A stretch of 64,000 bases of DNA from Muricauda sp. MAR_2010_75 (GTDB lineage Bacteria; Bacteroidota; Bacteroidia; Flavobacteriales; Flavobacteriaceae), in the NCBI RefSeq assembly GCF_000745185.1, contig NZ_JQNJ01000001.1, positions 3,950,501-4,014,500 of the forward strand, written 5' to 3'. Below the pieces are notes generated by a model that saw only the letters and a program-made list of their open reading frames with translations, made no database searches and had not been told where the DNA came from. Each line of letters starts with the position of its first letter. Positions within the stretch are counted from its first letter, which is position 1. Positions 33,670 to 43,677 of this stretch are shown here, in pieces. The position numbers and the translations under genes are program-made.

Positions 33670-35145
33670 CTATAAGTCCTCCCTTGGCAACGAGAGGGAT
33701 GCATATACTTTTTCCAAGATCTCAACCTTATCTGTAAGTACCACCAACTTATCGTTAGCCTCTATAACGGTGGACCCATTCGGTGTAAGGTAATTTCCAT
33801 CACGCTCGATCATTGCAATGATGGCTTTCTTTGGAAAGTTAAGATTTACGATTTTCAATCCCGCTGCTGGGCAACCTTCCTCTATTTTTATTTCTTTCAT
33901 AAGGGCTTTGGGGTGCTCGGAAAGCAATTCATCTGTTGGGGATAACGGCTTTACCCTTTCCGGGAGGCCAACATGTAACCATTTTGCCACAATGGACAAG
34001 GTGGTTCCCTGAATAAGCACCGAGGTGATGGATACAAAGAACACAATGTTGAATATTATACTTGCTTTATCTATTCCTGCTAAAAGCGGGTAGGTGGCAA
34101 ATACAATAGGTACCGCTCCCCGTAACCCAACCCATGAAATATAGAACCTACGTCTCAGTTTCATTTTAAAGGGAATCAACGAGATAAAAACGGCCAAGGG
34201 TCGGGCCACAAAAATCAAAAAAAGTGCAATCAATAAACCTATCCCTATAAATGGAACAATCTCCGATGGAAAAACCAGTAGACCCAGTGTTAGGAAGAGA
34301 ACAATTTCCATAAGCCAAGCCAGACCGTCAAACATACGCATGATGGTCTTTTTGTGAATCAGGTTTTGATTCCCCAAGTAGACCGAACAAATGTAAATGG
34401 CTAAAAACCCATTTCCGCCGATAAAATTCGTGGCAGAGAATGTAATGAACATCAAGGTAATCGTCAGTACAGGATACAGTCCCTCAAAGTCCAGCTTGAT
34501 CCTGTTGATAATGATCTTGCTCAATTTGCCAAAAAGAAACCCCAGCACACCACCTATCACCATTTGTAAAAAGAAGAATGGAATAATGGAAAGTGCACTG
34601 TTTTCAGGATGCTGAACCAAGGATAAAAAAGCAATGGTAAGCACATAGGCCATGGGGTCATTACTCCCACTCTCCAACTCCAAGGTTGGTCTAAGATTTT
34701 TTTTGAGTGCAAGGTTTTTTCCCCTTAGTATTGAAAACACCGCTGCTGCATCCGTGGAAGAAACAATGGCACCCAGCAACAAACTTTCATATAGGCTAAA
34801 ATCAGTGATCAGAAAAACAAAATAGCCCAGCCCCAATGCGGTAAGCAAAACCCCTAGGGTGGAAAGCATAATTCCCTCCTTTAAAACTGGCTTAACGGAT
34901 TGCCAACTGGTATCCAAACCTCCGGAGAACAAAATAAAATTTAGGGAAACCACCCCCACGAACTGCGCAATATTTGGATTGTCAAAATTAATTCCCCCAA
35001 TACCATCAGACCCGGCCAGCATACCAATGGTCAAGAACAACAGCAAGGTGGGAATCCCAAAGCGGTAGCTGGTCTTTCCGGCAATAATGCTTATCAGCAA
35101 CAATATTGAGCCGACCAAAATGATATTTTCAATGGTTAAATCCAT
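33670..35145 (-). CDS. nhaP2: Potassium/proton antiporter, CPA1 type (CvrA/NhaP2-like)
   Basis: 491 residues. Residues 1-385 hold twelve or so helices with the ion-site blocks GAIVSSTDAAAVFS and LELESGSNDPMAYVLT. The C-terminal part has a TrkA_C-like domain (about 410-480, EGCPAAGLKIVNLNFP, DGNYLTPNGSTVIEANDKLVVL). The family extrudes K+ in exchange for H+ and helps volume and pH balance. It stands alone. Confidence 0.88.
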   Translation of the reverse strand: MDLTIENIILVGSILLLISIIAGKTSYRFGIPTLLLFLTIGMLAGSDGIGGINFDNPNIAQFVGVVSLNFILFSGGLDTSWQSVKPVLKEGIMLSTLGVLLTALGLGYFVFLITDFSLYESLLLGAIVSSTDAAAVFSILRGKNLALKKNLRPTLELESGSNDPMAYVLTIAFLSLVQHPENSALSIIPFFFLQMVIGGVLGFLFGKLSKIIINRIKLDFEGLYPVLTITLMFITFSATNFIGGNGFLAIYICSVYLGNQNLIHKKTIMRMFDGLAWLMEIVLFLTLGLLVFPSEIVPFIGIGLLIALFLIFVARPLAVFISLIPFKMKLRRRFYISWVGLRGAVPIVFATYPLLAGIDKASIIFNIVFFVSITSVLIQGTTLSIVAKWLHVGLPERVKPLSPTDELLSEHPKALMKEIKIEEGCPAAGLKIVNLNFPKKAIIAMIERDGNYLTPNGSTVIEANDKLVVLTDKVEILEKVYASLSLPREDL

Positions 35146-35515
35146 TCGTTATAGGTATACCAAAAGTATTTTGAAAGAATTGATGAAATGCACCACTAAT
35201 TTTGGTAGATGGTATTTACTGTAGCGAAGGTAAATCAATTTGTGCTATCCGCAGCGGCATGAAATAAGCTGTGAACGATATTAAAAATCATTACAATCAA
35301 ATTTAGATTTCTTTCCGTAAGTTGATTTTTTGTCGTTTATCGACATAAAAGTCCGTTTATCAGCATTTTGTCCACAATCATGCGTTAAATGACTAAAATT
35401 TTTTCGATGAAATGCACTTTTTATCCGTTAAAATCAAAAACCTATGAAAAATTCATAAGTATTCCCTGTAATTCTTTTTGATCTTTGTGATGTATTAACC
35501 CCCAAATCTAATATC
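35146..35515 (+). promoter_or_regulatory. 370-bp gene-free region with repeated CGTTTATC
   Basis: CGTTTATC occurs at 35334-35341 and 35354-35361, 20 bp apart; the first is inside the palindrome TGTCG-TTTAT-CGACA (35331-35345). A related TCCGTTAAA follows at about 35424. GATCTTTG at 35480-35487 is one base off the TAnnTTTG consensus. These could be regulator sites for the PD40 gene downstream. Confidence 0.4.
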
Positions 35516-36361
35516 ATGACACGTTCAATCTTTTACAGCCTACTTGTTTCAGGAATGCTATTTTGCAGTGCAACTGCCAAGGCCCAAATGGCCAAAGACC
35601 TCGTCAGTACAACTTTGGATGGCAACCTATCCACTATTGATGGATATGTTCCCTCCATGACCATCACCAAAGATGGAAAAACAGCTTACTTCAGTAAGAC
35701 ATCCGAACAAAAGCCTTTATACGGAGTATTCTCCAAAAAAGAAATCGTACACGAAATCTACAGAGCCGAAAATATTAATGGTGAATGGAAAAACATCACT
35801 AAAATGGAGGTTTGCCCAAAATATGCCTCTGCCAAGCACCCAACTATCTCTGAGGACGGAAAGCGTTTGTTCTTCGCTTCCAACATGAAAGGGAGTTATG
35901 GGAAATATGATATTTATGTTGCTGATATCAAGGCCGATGGAAGCCTTGGAGTATCCAAAAACCTCGGCCCTAAGGTCAACACCAAGGAAGATGAGCTTTA
36001 CCCAAGTCTTTACAATGGAACCCTGCTGTTCTTTGCTTCTGAAGGACGCGATGGCTTTGGCGGCTTGGACCTTTACGCTACCCAAGTTGTGCTGAACACC
36101 CTTACCCCTTCTGTAAACTTAGGGAACCATATCAACAGTGACAGTGATGACTATGCCATCCAGTTGAGCCCAGAAAAGGGATTGGGATTTGTAGTGAGCA
36201 ACAGAGGTCAAAACCATACCATCTCGCAATACACCGTGGCCTATGGCAGCAGCAAAAAGAACCAAAATGAGTATGAGGATGTTGCTGACAATGGAGCCGT
36301 CCTTCAAACCGCAATGAATGATGGTGTGGAGTACACCAGTACTTCATTTGAAGATAAATAA
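35516..36361 (+). CDS. PD40/WD40-like beta-propeller exported protein
   Basis: 281 residues. A signal peptide (MTRSIFYSLLVSGMLFCSATAKAQ) is followed by TolB-type propeller repeats: SMTITKDGKTAYFSKT, PTISEDGKRLFFASNMKG, PSLYNGTLLFFASEGRDGFGG, and AIQLSPEKGLGFVVSNRG. Such propellers are the middle part of Bacteroidota OmpA-like proteins (PorE-type), but the OmpA domain is absent here. The start follows the CCCAAATCT leader shared with two other starts. Confidence 0.82.
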   Translation: MTRSIFYSLLVSGMLFCSATAKAQMAKDLVSTTLDGNLSTIDGYVPSMTITKDGKTAYFSKTSEQKPLYGVFSKKEIVHEIYRAENINGEWKNITKMEVCPKYASAKHPTISEDGKRLFFASNMKGSYGKYDIYVADIKADGSLGVSKNLGPKVNTKEDELYPSLYNGTLLFFASEGRDGFGGLDLYATQVVLNTLTPSVNLGNHINSDSDDYAIQLSPEKGLGFVVSNRGQNHTISQYTVAYGSSKKNQNEYEDVADNGAVLQTAMNDGVEYTSTSFEDK

Positions 36362-36374
36362 GACATTAACAATT

Positions 36375-36513
36375 AATCGGTCAACCATACCTGAAGTGTC
36401 ATTGATTCTGTTTCATAGCCGAGATCGAAACACACATGACCATGATAAGAAAGACAGGGGGAACTGACAGTCTATCATAGAAAGCGGGTTGTATTATTTC
36501 AATCTGACCGATT
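36375..36513 (+). other. Possible structured RNA after the PD40 gene
   Basis: AATCGGTCA (36375-36383) and TGACCGATT (36505-36513) are perfect inverted repeats that would close a 120-nt region, followed by T6. Inside, TGTTTC pairs with GAAACA (36409-36432) and ATGATA with TATCAT (36442-36478). The outline is a three-way junction. It may be part of the mRNA tail; conservation is unknown. Confidence 0.35.
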
Positions 36514-36523
36514 TTTTCAGCAG

Positions 36524-36557
36524 AAACAGGGTGCCACTAAAAGCACCCTGTTTTTTT
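36524..36557 (+). terminator. Intrinsic terminator after the PD40 gene
   Basis: AAACAGGGTGC and GCACCCTGTTT form an 11-bp stem with 7-base loop, ending in a T-run. Confidence 0.9.
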
Positions 36558-37022
36558 ATTCAATATTTTGATTATCAAATATTTATGGTTTACTCCACCC
36601 CTTTACAAGGTGATTGAAAGAATGCATTTGAACGAAAAAAGCTACAATTTCGTCTATTGCAGTAAAAAAATTTCTACTTTAATTCTTGAAATAATACAAA
36701 CCCAAATCTTTTAGTCATGAAAAAAAAACTACAACTCTCGGAAAAAAGGGATTCCTAAAAATTACTTTCAACCTCATTTTAGGTAACCTACAACCTTTTC
36801 TAAACTTTATTTTTTGATGTGATTCCTTTGGGATCAGTGTCGGTATATTCAATTTTGATATACGCCACCGGTATTTCCGTATACCTACTTAGCGCGAAAT
36901 ATGCTTTCGGTCGGCTATTGTATCAACCTTGAAAATACTTCGAATGGAATACCTTTTGCCCTATTTGGGCGGAATGGAAGGCGAATTATGTAAAAGAGTC
37001 AGACCCCCAAATCTTTCTTATC
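36558..37022 (+). other. Gene-free 465-bp stretch with a 13-codon mini-ORF
   Basis: ATG at 36717 follows CCCAAATCT and opens MKKKLQLSEKRDS, then stops. The same leader precedes two real genes here, so the ATG may be the intact start of a gene damaged by a frameshift: a shift of one base near A6G3 extends it by GFLKITFNLILGNLQPF. Nothing else is seen. Confidence 0.35.
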
Positions 37023-37667
37023 ATGAAAACTAACCCTTTACAAATAGCAATCATCGATAATGATGTGAGCTTGCATCCCATCTATAAATTTTATTTTGAA
37101 GATGTGATCACGTATGAATTGCACGGTATCTATAAATCTGTGCACGACCTATTGTCCAACTTTGGGCGCACCAATCCGGATATTGTGATTTCTGAAGTTT
37201 CCTTGGCCGGAATTTCCGGAATCGACGGACTGGAATACCTCCATAAAAAGAACGAAGACCTCAAGGTCTTGATGATGAGTAAAAAGAACGATTTTAAACT
37301 CATTAAGGAAGCCTTTAAAAAAGGTGCCAGTGGTTATTTGACCAAACCGTTGACCAAGGAGAGATTGTTCAATGCAGTTGAAGCACTTGACCAGCACGGC
37401 GTTGCATTGGAGCACGATTTAGTGAAAAAAATCATCAGTTCCTTCCAAATGAAGACCTTTGATTCCTTTTCGCGAAAGGAAAACCAAATCATTGAACTCC
37501 TTACCCAGGGATTTACCTACAAAATGATTGCGGACCGACTTTGTGTAACACCCAGTGCGGTGAATTTTCACATCCAGAACATTTACGTCAAACTAAATGT
37601 TAACTCAAAATCCGAAGCGTTGCAAAAGCTTCGGGAAATGGAAATGCGGCAACTGAATGCTGCATAA
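37023..37667 (+). CDS. NarL/LuxR-type response regulator with Glu at the phosphorylation site
   Basis: 214 residues. The receiver (about 5-125) has Asp12 and Asp14 (IDND) and Lys108 in GYLTKP, but position 58, where the phosphoryl-accepting Asp is expected, is Glu (DIVISEVS). A LuxR-type helix-turn-helix follows (about 150-210, LLTQGFTYKMIADRLCVTPSAVNFHI). It would act as a DNA-binding regulator, perhaps permanently in an active-like state. No histidine kinase gene is adjacent. Confidence 0.85.
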   Translation: MKTNPLQIAIIDNDVSLHPIYKFYFEDVITYELHGIYKSVHDLLSNFGRTNPDIVISEVSLAGISGIDGLEYLHKKNEDLKVLMMSKKNDFKLIKEAFKKGASGYLTKPLTKERLFNAVEALDQHGVALEHDLVKKIISSFQMKTFDSFSRKENQIIELLTQGFTYKMIADRLCVTPSAVNFHIQNIYVKLNVNSKSEALQKLREMEMRQLNAA

Positions 37668-37685
37668 TCCCAAAACCAGGCAAAC

Positions 37686-37716
37686 AAAAAACCCTGACCG
37701 AAAGTCAGGGTTTTTT
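37686..37716. terminator. Bidirectional terminator between the response regulator and dnaK
   Basis: ACCCTGAC and GTCAGGGT close CGAAA, with A-rich and T-rich flanks on the two sides, so it can serve both converging genes. Confidence 0.88.
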
Positions 37717-37735
37717 AATCTATCTATTTAGAAGT

Positions 37736-37803
37736 TTACTTAACCTCTTCAAAATCTATCCTTCGACTTCGCTCAGGACAGGCTACTTGACTTCTTCGAA
37801 GTC
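37736..37803 (-). repeat. Recoded duplicate of the dnaK 3' end flanking an inserted repeat
   Basis: The dnaK end reads GAC TTC GAA GAA GTC AAG TAG (37783-37803). 47 bp downstream the same peptide is encoded again as GAT TTT GAA GAG GTT AAG TAA (37736-37756). Between lies CCTGTCCTGAGCGAAGTCGA, an intergenic repeat of Bacteroidota type. Confidence 0.6.
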
Positions 37804-39696
37804 TACGTCCTCAACGTCATCGCCTTCTTTGGTATCGCCACTTGCCGAGCCTTCTGCTCCAGCAGTATCAGCCCCGTTAGCTTGAGCTGCATCGGCTTGT
37901 GCCTTGTACATTTCCTCAGAGGCCACCTTCCACGCTTCGTTGATTTTCTCCAAAGCAGGTTCAATAACGGCAACATCCTTGGTCTCGTAGGCTTTCTTCA
38001 ATTCTTCCAAAGCATCTTCAATCGGTTTTTTCTTGTCATCGGACAATTTATCACCGAATTCCTTCAACTGCTTTTCAGTTTGGAAGATCATGGCATCGGC
38101 CTCATTCAATTTATCAGCGGTTTCCTTCGCTTTTTTATCCGCTTCGGCATTGGCTTCCGCTTCAGCTTTCATCTTTTTGATTTCTTCCTCGGTCAAACCG
38201 GAAGAAGCTTCAATACGAATATCCTGTGATTTACCGGTAGCTTTATCCGTTGCAGAAACCTTGATGATACCGTTGGCATCAATATCGAAGGTCACTTCAA
38301 TTTGGGGAGTACCTCTTGGCGCTGGTGGAATTCCATCCAAGTGGAACCTACCAATAGTTTTGTTATCCGCTGCCATAGGACGCTCTCCTTGCAACACGTG
38401 GATTTCAACCGAAGGTTGATTGTCCGCCGCAGTGGAGAATACCTGTGACTTCTTGGTAGGAATAGTGGTGTTCGCCTCAATCAATTTGGTGAATACGCTT
38501 CCCATGGTCTCAATACCCAATGAAAGTGGGGTAACATCCAATAGAAGTACGTCTTTTACATCCCCTGTCAATACACCACCTTGGATAGCGGCTCCAATCG
38601 CTACAACCTCATCTGGGTTAACGCCTTTGGATGGTTTTTTACCGAAGAATTTCTCAACGGCCTCCTGTACCGCAGGGATACGGGTAGAACCACCTACCAA
38701 AATAATCTCGTCAATGTCACTTTTTGAAAGACCGGCCGATTTCAACGCCTTCTCACAAGGTTCAATAGTTCTTTTCACCAAGTCTTCAATCAATTGTTCA
38801 AACTTGGAACGTGATAGTGTCCGCACCAAGTGCTTCGGTCCTGAAGCCGTCGCGGTTACATAAGGCAGGTTGATTTCTGTCTGTGCAGAAGATGACAACT
38901 CAATTTTAGCCTTTTCAGCAGCTTCGCGCAAACGTTGAAGTGCCATGGCATCCTTACGAAGGTCCATATCCTCATCTTTCATGAACTCCTCGGCCAACCA
39001 GTCAATGATTTTTTGGTCAACATCGTCACCACCCAGGTGTGTGTCACCATCGGTTGACAATACTTCAAAAACACCGTCTCCCAATTCCAAAATGGAAACG
39101 TCGTGCGTACCACCACCAAAGTCAAATACCACAATCTTTTGGTCGGTATCTTTCTTATCAAGACCATAGGCCAAAGATGCCGCGGTTGGCTCGTTGATGA
39201 TTCGCTCCACGGTAAGACCGGCAATTTCACCAGCTTCTTTGGTGGCCTGTCTTTGGGAATCGTTAAAGTAAGCAGGAACGGTGATGACCGCACGGGTTAC
39301 ATCCTGACCCAAGTAATCCTCGGCTGTTTTCTTCATTTTTTGAAGAATCATGGCCGAAAGTTCTTGAGGGGTATACAAACGACCATCGATATCCACACGT
39401 GGGGTATCATTGTCGCCTTTTGTAACCTTATAAGGAACTCGGTCCGCTTCTTTTTTGGATTCTGAGTATTTGTTACCCATGAACCGCTTGATCGAATAAA
39501 TCGTTTTGTTTGGGTTGGTGACCGCTTGCCTTTTGGCGGGATCTCCCACCTTTATTTCTCCGCCTTCCACAAATGCAATTACAGAAGGAGTGGTGCGTTT
39601 ACCTTCGGCGTTTGGAATTACCACAGGTTCGTTACCTTCCATTACAGAGACGCAGGAGTTGGTCGTACCCAAGTCTATACCTATAATTTTGCTCAT
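37783..39696 (-). CDS. dnaK: Molecular chaperone DnaK (Hsp70)
   Basis: 637 residues, full length. The ATPase domain (1-385) starts [14 protein letters not shown] and carries [14 protein letters not shown] and [10 protein letters not shown]; the substrate-binding domain follows ([11 protein letters not shown] near 390) and a lid ends in EDVDFEEVK. DnaK folds and refolds proteins with DnaJ and GrpE, neither of which is here. The stop TAG lies at the edge of a small inserted repeat; a second copy of its last codons is downstream. Confidence 0.98.
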   Translation of the reverse strand: MSKIIGIDLGTTNSCVSVMEGNEPVVIPNAEGKRTTPSVIAFVEGGEIKVGDPAKRQAVTNPNKTIYSIKRFMGNKYSESKKEADRVPYKVTKGDNDTPRVDIDGRLYTPQELSAMILQKMKKTAEDYLGQDVTRAVITVPAYFNDSQRQATKEAGEIAGLTVERIINEPTAASLAYGLDKKDTDQKIVVFDFGGGTHDVSILELGDGVFEVLSTDGDTHLGGDDVDQKIIDWLAEEFMKDEDMDLRKDAMALQRLREAAEKAKIELSSSAQTEINLPYVTATASGPKHLVRTLSRSKFEQLIEDLVKRTIEPCEKALKSAGLSKSDIDEIILVGGSTRIPAVQEAVEKFFGKKPSKGVNPDEVVAIGAAIQGGVLTGDVKDVLLLDVTPLSLGIETMGSVFTKLIEANTTIPTKKSQVFSTAADNQPSVEIHVLQGERPMAADNKTIGRFHLDGIPPAPRGTPQIEVTFDIDANGIIKVSATDKATGKSQDIRIEASSGLTEEEIKKMKAEAEANAEADKKAKETADKLNEADAMIFQTEKQLKEFGDKLSDDKKKPIEDALEELKKAYETKDVAVIEPALEKINEAWKVASEEMYKAQADAAQANGADTAGAEGSASGDTKEGDDVEDVDFEEVK

Positions 39697-39926
39697 CGTA
39701 TCTAAAGTTATATCTGTTTACAGTTCTTTTTTAAGCTCGCACATAAAAGGTCAATGATTATGCCATGCGCCAGAATATGACAAGGTGTCAGCTATTTGGT
39801 CAAGATTGATAGGGAATTGGGCAAAATTGCAGGTATGTCACAGTAATTTTCTTTGTTGATTCCTTCTTTTCCAATTCCGATTTTATATGCTGGAGGTTGT
39901 TATATTTGAAACAGCAAATTGCAGCT

Positions 39927-41351
39927 ATGGAATGTATTAGTGTGTTTGATATGCTTAAAATTGGTGTGGGGCCTTCCAGTTCCCATACCCTCGGCCCGTG
40001 GAGGGCGGCAGAGCGCTGGATAAGCGAATTGAAAGAGCAGGGTGTTTTTGACCAAGTCAAAGAAATCAAGGTGTATCTCTATGGTTCTCTTTCCTTGACC
40101 GGAAAAGGTCATGCCACGGATATTGCCGTGGTGATGGGATTGTTGGGCACTGACCCTGTCACTGTTCCAATTGAAAGCATTGGCGTCTCACTGGAACAAC
40201 TTAAAACCAGTCAAAAATTGAACTTTGGGGGTGTTCGGGAAATTCCATTCGATTTCGGAACTGATATCATCTTCAAAAAAGAATTTTTACCCTTTCACTC
40301 CAATGCCATTCAATTTGAAGCACAATTGGCAAACGGCAAACTTGTCACAGAAACCTACTATTCCATTGGCGGTGGTTTTGTGGTAAAAGAAGAACTCATT
40401 CATGCCAAAGAAAACAAAGAGACCTTCAAGACTTTTCCACATCCCGTCAAAACTGGAAATGAATTGCTCCAACACTGTCTTGACCAAGGCAAATCCATTT
40501 CTGAGATTGTTTTGGAAAATGAACTTTCCCTGAGAACTGCTCAAGAAATTGATGAAGGCTTACATCAGATCTGGAATACCATGTTGGAATGCATGTATGT
40601 GGGCTGCCATACCGAAGGAAAACTCCCCGGTGGACTCAACGTGAAGCGTCGTGCTTTTGAGATGCACCAAAAATTGAAGGGGAACGTCCCCTACTCCAAT
40701 CCACAGGAATGGTTGGAGAGTATCCGGGATACTGAAGTGAAATTCCGCCAAATCATTAAATGGGTCAGCTGTTTTGCGCTAAGTGTGAATGAGGTAAATG
40801 CCTCATTGGGAAGGGTTGTCACCGCGCCCACCAATGGAAGTGCCGGTGTTATCCCAGCCGTTTTGATGTACTATATGGTCATTGAAAACCACGATGCTGA
40901 TTTTGATGATATCCGGCAGTTTTTATTGGTGGCCAGCGAAGTGGGCAGTATCTTTAAAAAAGGGGCCACCATTTCAGCAGCCATGGGTGGATGCCAAGCG
41001 GAAATTGGAGTTTCCTCGGCCATGGCAGCAGCGGGTTTGACCGAACTGATGGGTGGTTCTCCAGAACAGGTGTTGATTGCCGCTGAGATTGCCATGGAAC
41101 ACCATTTGGGGCTCACTTGCGACCCCATTGGAGGTTTGGTGCAGGTGCCCTGTATTGAGCGCAACGCTATGGGGGCCATAAAAGCCATCAATGCAGCAGA
41201 GCTTGCCTTGGATACGGACCCAAAAGAAGCCAAAGTCCCTTTGGACAAGGTGGTGAACACCATGTGGGAAACCGCCAAGGACATGAGCTCAAAATATAAA
41301 GAAACCTCAGAAGGAGGTCTAGCCGTAGGCGTATTTTTAAGTGACTGTTAA
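39927..41351 (+). CDS. sdaA: L-serine ammonia-lyase (iron-sulphur type)
   Basis: 474 residues from ATG at 39927 ([21 protein letters not shown]); a TTG 30 bases earlier gives an unlikely extension. [14 protein letters not shown] is the family's N-terminal box; the 4Fe-4S cysteines lie in the C-terminal part ([35 protein letters not shown]). It turns L-serine into pyruvate and ammonia and is oxygen-sensitive. This is the single-chain form with alpha and beta parts joined. Confidence 0.92.
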   Translation: MECISVFDMLKIGVGPSSSHTLGPWRAAERWISELKEQGVFDQVKEIKVYLYGSLSLTGKGHATDIAVVMGLLGTDPVTVPIESIGVSLEQLKTSQKLNFGGVREIPFDFGTDIIFKKEFLPFHSNAIQFEAQLANGKLVTETYYSIGGGFVVKEELIHAKENKETFKTFPHPVKTGNELLQHCLDQGKSISEIVLENELSLRTAQEIDEGLHQIWNTMLECMYVGCHTEGKLPGGLNVKRRAFEMHQKLKGNVPYSNPQEWLESIRDTEVKFRQIIKWVSCFALSVNEVNASLGRVVTAPTNGSAGVIPAVLMYYMVIENHDADFDDIRQFLLVASEVGSIFKKGATISAAMGGCQAEIGVSSAMAAAGLTELMGGSPEQVLIAAEIAMEHHLGLTCDPIGGLVQVPCIERNAMGAIKAINAAELALDTDPKEAKVPLDKVVNTMWETAKDMSSKYKETSEGGLAVGVFLSDC

Positions 41352-41374
41352 TTGTATCAAATAGAATCAAAATC

Positions 41375-42478
41375 ATGAAACACATTACTATCATATTGGG
41401 ATGTCTTCTTTTTTCAACAACCATTCTTTCCCAAGAAATCAAACCGAAAGAGGTAAAAGCCATCATGAAAAAGGTTGCTGATTGGCAAATTGAGCACTAT
41501 CGGGATGCCTTTACCTATGATTCGCCCCACCATCCATTGGACTGGACCAACGGAGCGCTTTACGTAGGCATGGCCAAATGGGCTGCCATGTCAGATAGGG
41601 ACAAATATTACACCTGGCTCAAAACTGTCGGTGAGTTGAATAATTGGAAATTGCACGAGCGATTGTACCATGCTGATGACCATACCGTAGGGCAGTTTTA
41701 CCTCGACCTTTTTAGAAAATATGGTGATGAAAAAATGTTGAAACCCACCCAAGAGCAGTTTGATTATATCTTATATCACCCGGCCAAAACCGCATTGACT
41801 TGGCAAAGTCCCTTTCATCAGTCCCGATGGAACTGGTGCGATGCCCTCTTCATGTCACCACCTGTATGGGCCAAACTGTATAAGATTACGGGGGAGAAAA
41901 AATATTTGGATTTCATGATGGATGAATTCAAGGCCACCACCGATTTTCTTTTTGACAAAGAGGAGAATTTGTACTACCGTGATGAAAGCTACATGGGCAA
42001 ACTGGATAATGGCACTAAAATATTTTGGTCGCGAGGCAATGGATGGGTATTCGCTGGGTTGGTCAACATCATGAACGAGCTGGAACCCGGAAGTTCAGAA
42101 CACCAATATTTCAAAGACATTTTTGAAAAAATGGCCGCCAAACTCCTGAAAATTCAAACGCCCGAAGGACATTGGGCCATGAGCCTGTTGGGTCAGGAAT
42201 TTTATCCCACCCCGGAAACCAGTGGAACTTCTTTTTATGTGTTTGGTCTCGCTTGGGGTATCAACAACGGTGTTTTGGACAAAAAGACCTATGGCCCTGC
42301 CGTTGAAAAAGCTTGGAAGGCCCTGACTAGCTATATTACCCCGGAAGGTATGTTGGGCTATGTGCAGCCCATTGGTGCCGCTCCCGGAAAAGCATGGCCT
42401 GATAGAACCGAGGTCTATGGGACGGGTGCTTTTTTAAGCGCAGGAACCGAAGTTTACAAATTGTACAGTGGCGAGTGA
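41375..42478 (+). CDS. Glycoside hydrolase family 88/105-type unsaturated uronyl hydrolase
   Basis: 367 residues. A signal peptide ends TTILSQE. The fold is an (alpha/alpha)6 barrel, with HADDHTVGQ, RWNWCDALFMSPP, WSRGNGWVFAGL and ETSGTSFYVFGLAWG, the motifs of GH105/GH88 enzymes that hydrolyse unsaturated glucuronyl or galacturonyl ends left by polysaccharide lyases. The substrate (rhamnogalacturonan or ulvan oligomers) is not set by sequence. No lyase or SusCD pair is near. Confidence 0.85.
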   Translation: MKHITIILGCLLFSTTILSQEIKPKEVKAIMKKVADWQIEHYRDAFTYDSPHHPLDWTNGALYVGMAKWAAMSDRDKYYTWLKTVGELNNWKLHERLYHADDHTVGQFYLDLFRKYGDEKMLKPTQEQFDYILYHPAKTALTWQSPFHQSRWNWCDALFMSPPVWAKLYKITGEKKYLDFMMDEFKATTDFLFDKEENLYYRDESYMGKLDNGTKIFWSRGNGWVFAGLVNIMNELEPGSSEHQYFKDIFEKMAAKLLKIQTPEGHWAMSLLGQEFYPTPETSGTSFYVFGLAWGINNGVLDKKTYGPAVEKAWKALTSYITPEGMLGYVQPIGAAPGKAWPDRTEVYGTGAFLSAGTEVYKLYSGE

Positions 42479-42566
42479 AGCGGTATGATTTTTAAGGCAT
42501 TGTTGAATCCAATCTTAATAAATCTGGATTTACATCGTTCTACTTCCACTATTTAACTTCAATTTT

Positions 42567-43097
42567 ATGGAAAGCATAGAAATATTCAGCAGTAAGAAAA
42601 AGTCCTTTTTGTTATTGATAGGGTCTTTGATTTTTGTTGGTTTGGGCATATGGTTTATGCTTGAAGCCAACTCACTTTCCGATTCTTTACGAAAAAGCCC
42701 ATTGCTGATAAGAGGTATCGGGGTGGTCTCCATTCTCTTTTTTGGATTGGGTATCTATGCGGGAATAAAGGGATTGATTGCTAATCGTCTCATGCTCATC
42801 ATTAGCCCGAAAGGTTTAAATGTAGATCCCAGTAAATCTATGAGTGATTTTATTGGGTGGAATGAAATTCTTGGATTTAATGAAATTAACATCCACGGCA
42901 CCAAAATCATAATCATAAACGTCGAAAATCCTACTTCTTGGGTGGAAAAAGAAGAGAATGCCCTTAGGAGACAATTGATGAAATACAATGTTGAAAATTA
43001 CAACTCACCATTCAATATTTCTGCTAACGGTTTGCCCTTAAGCCATACCCAGTTGAAAGAAAAGCTGAATCTTTATTTCAATACCTATAAATCCTAA
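42567..43097 (+). CDS. Membrane protein of the STM3941-like type
   Basis: 176 residues. Two N-terminal membrane segments (about 12-30 and 45-66) with a short loop, then a polar domain with PH-like beta pattern (LMLIISPKGLNVDPSKSMSDFIGWNEILGF). I recall similar proteins as STM3941 family. Function unknown. Confidence 0.65.
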   Translation: MESIEIFSSKKKSFLLLIGSLIFVGLGIWFMLEANSLSDSLRKSPLLIRGIGVVSILFFGLGIYAGIKGLIANRLMLIISPKGLNVDPSKSMSDFIGWNEILGFNEINIHGTKIIIINVENPTSWVEKEENALRRQLMKYNVENYNSPFNISANGLPLSHTQLKEKLNLYFNTYKS

Positions 43098-43122
43098 ATG
43101 GAATTCTCCTGAAAGCAGTAGT

Positions 43123-43605
43123 CTACTCCTCCATACATCCTGCTTTTCCTCTAGTATCAATGAGGTAAATTATTTTCCATTCCCCATCAAAATCCACCAA
43201 TTGAAAGGAGTTGATGCCACAATGACTGAATTCATCATTCAACCAAAACTCATATCCCACCCAAGCATTGGCCATGGTTCGGTCCACCTGAATGGAGAAC
43301 GAAGTGAGTTTCTCCTGAAACTTGATGCTATCTGGGATACTGCAGATGGAGGTCAGGAATTTTGAAAACTCCTCTTCCCTGAAACGGGTCTTCCCCTCTT
43401 GGTCCTTTCCAGTGGTCTGGAGCACAACTTTATCGGCCACTGTGCTCTTGATGATACTGGAATCCTGTTTGTGAAATCCGTTAAAAAAAGTTTCAATGAC
43501 CTGCTTTACTTGTTTTTGGGCATCAATTTCGGGAGGGTTGGGCCCTTGGGCATTGGCATTGCTGAATACGAAACAAAAAAATGCTAAACTGAATACAATT
43601 CTCAT
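43123..43605 (-). CDS. Exported NTF2-like (SnoaL-fold) protein
   Basis: 160 residues. The signal peptide ends NANAQGP. The rest matches a cone-shaped NTF2-like fold: VKQVIETFFNGFHKQDSSIIKSTVADKVVLQ at the start and INSFQLVDFDGEWKIIYLIDTRG at the end. Such domains bind small molecules or act as isomerases; no catalytic pair is evident. Confidence 0.75.
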   Translation of the reverse strand: MRIVFSLAFFCFVFSNANAQGPNPPEIDAQKQVKQVIETFFNGFHKQDSSIIKSTVADKVVLQTTGKDQEGKTRFREEEFSKFLTSICSIPDSIKFQEKLTSFSIQVDRTMANAWVGYEFWLNDEFSHCGINSFQLVDFDGEWKIIYLIDTRGKAGCMEE

Positions 43606-43677
43606 GATACTGTTGTTTTTTGATTGACCCCCAAATTAAACAAATCTGCTTACATTTAGCACATAAAATTGAACCGA

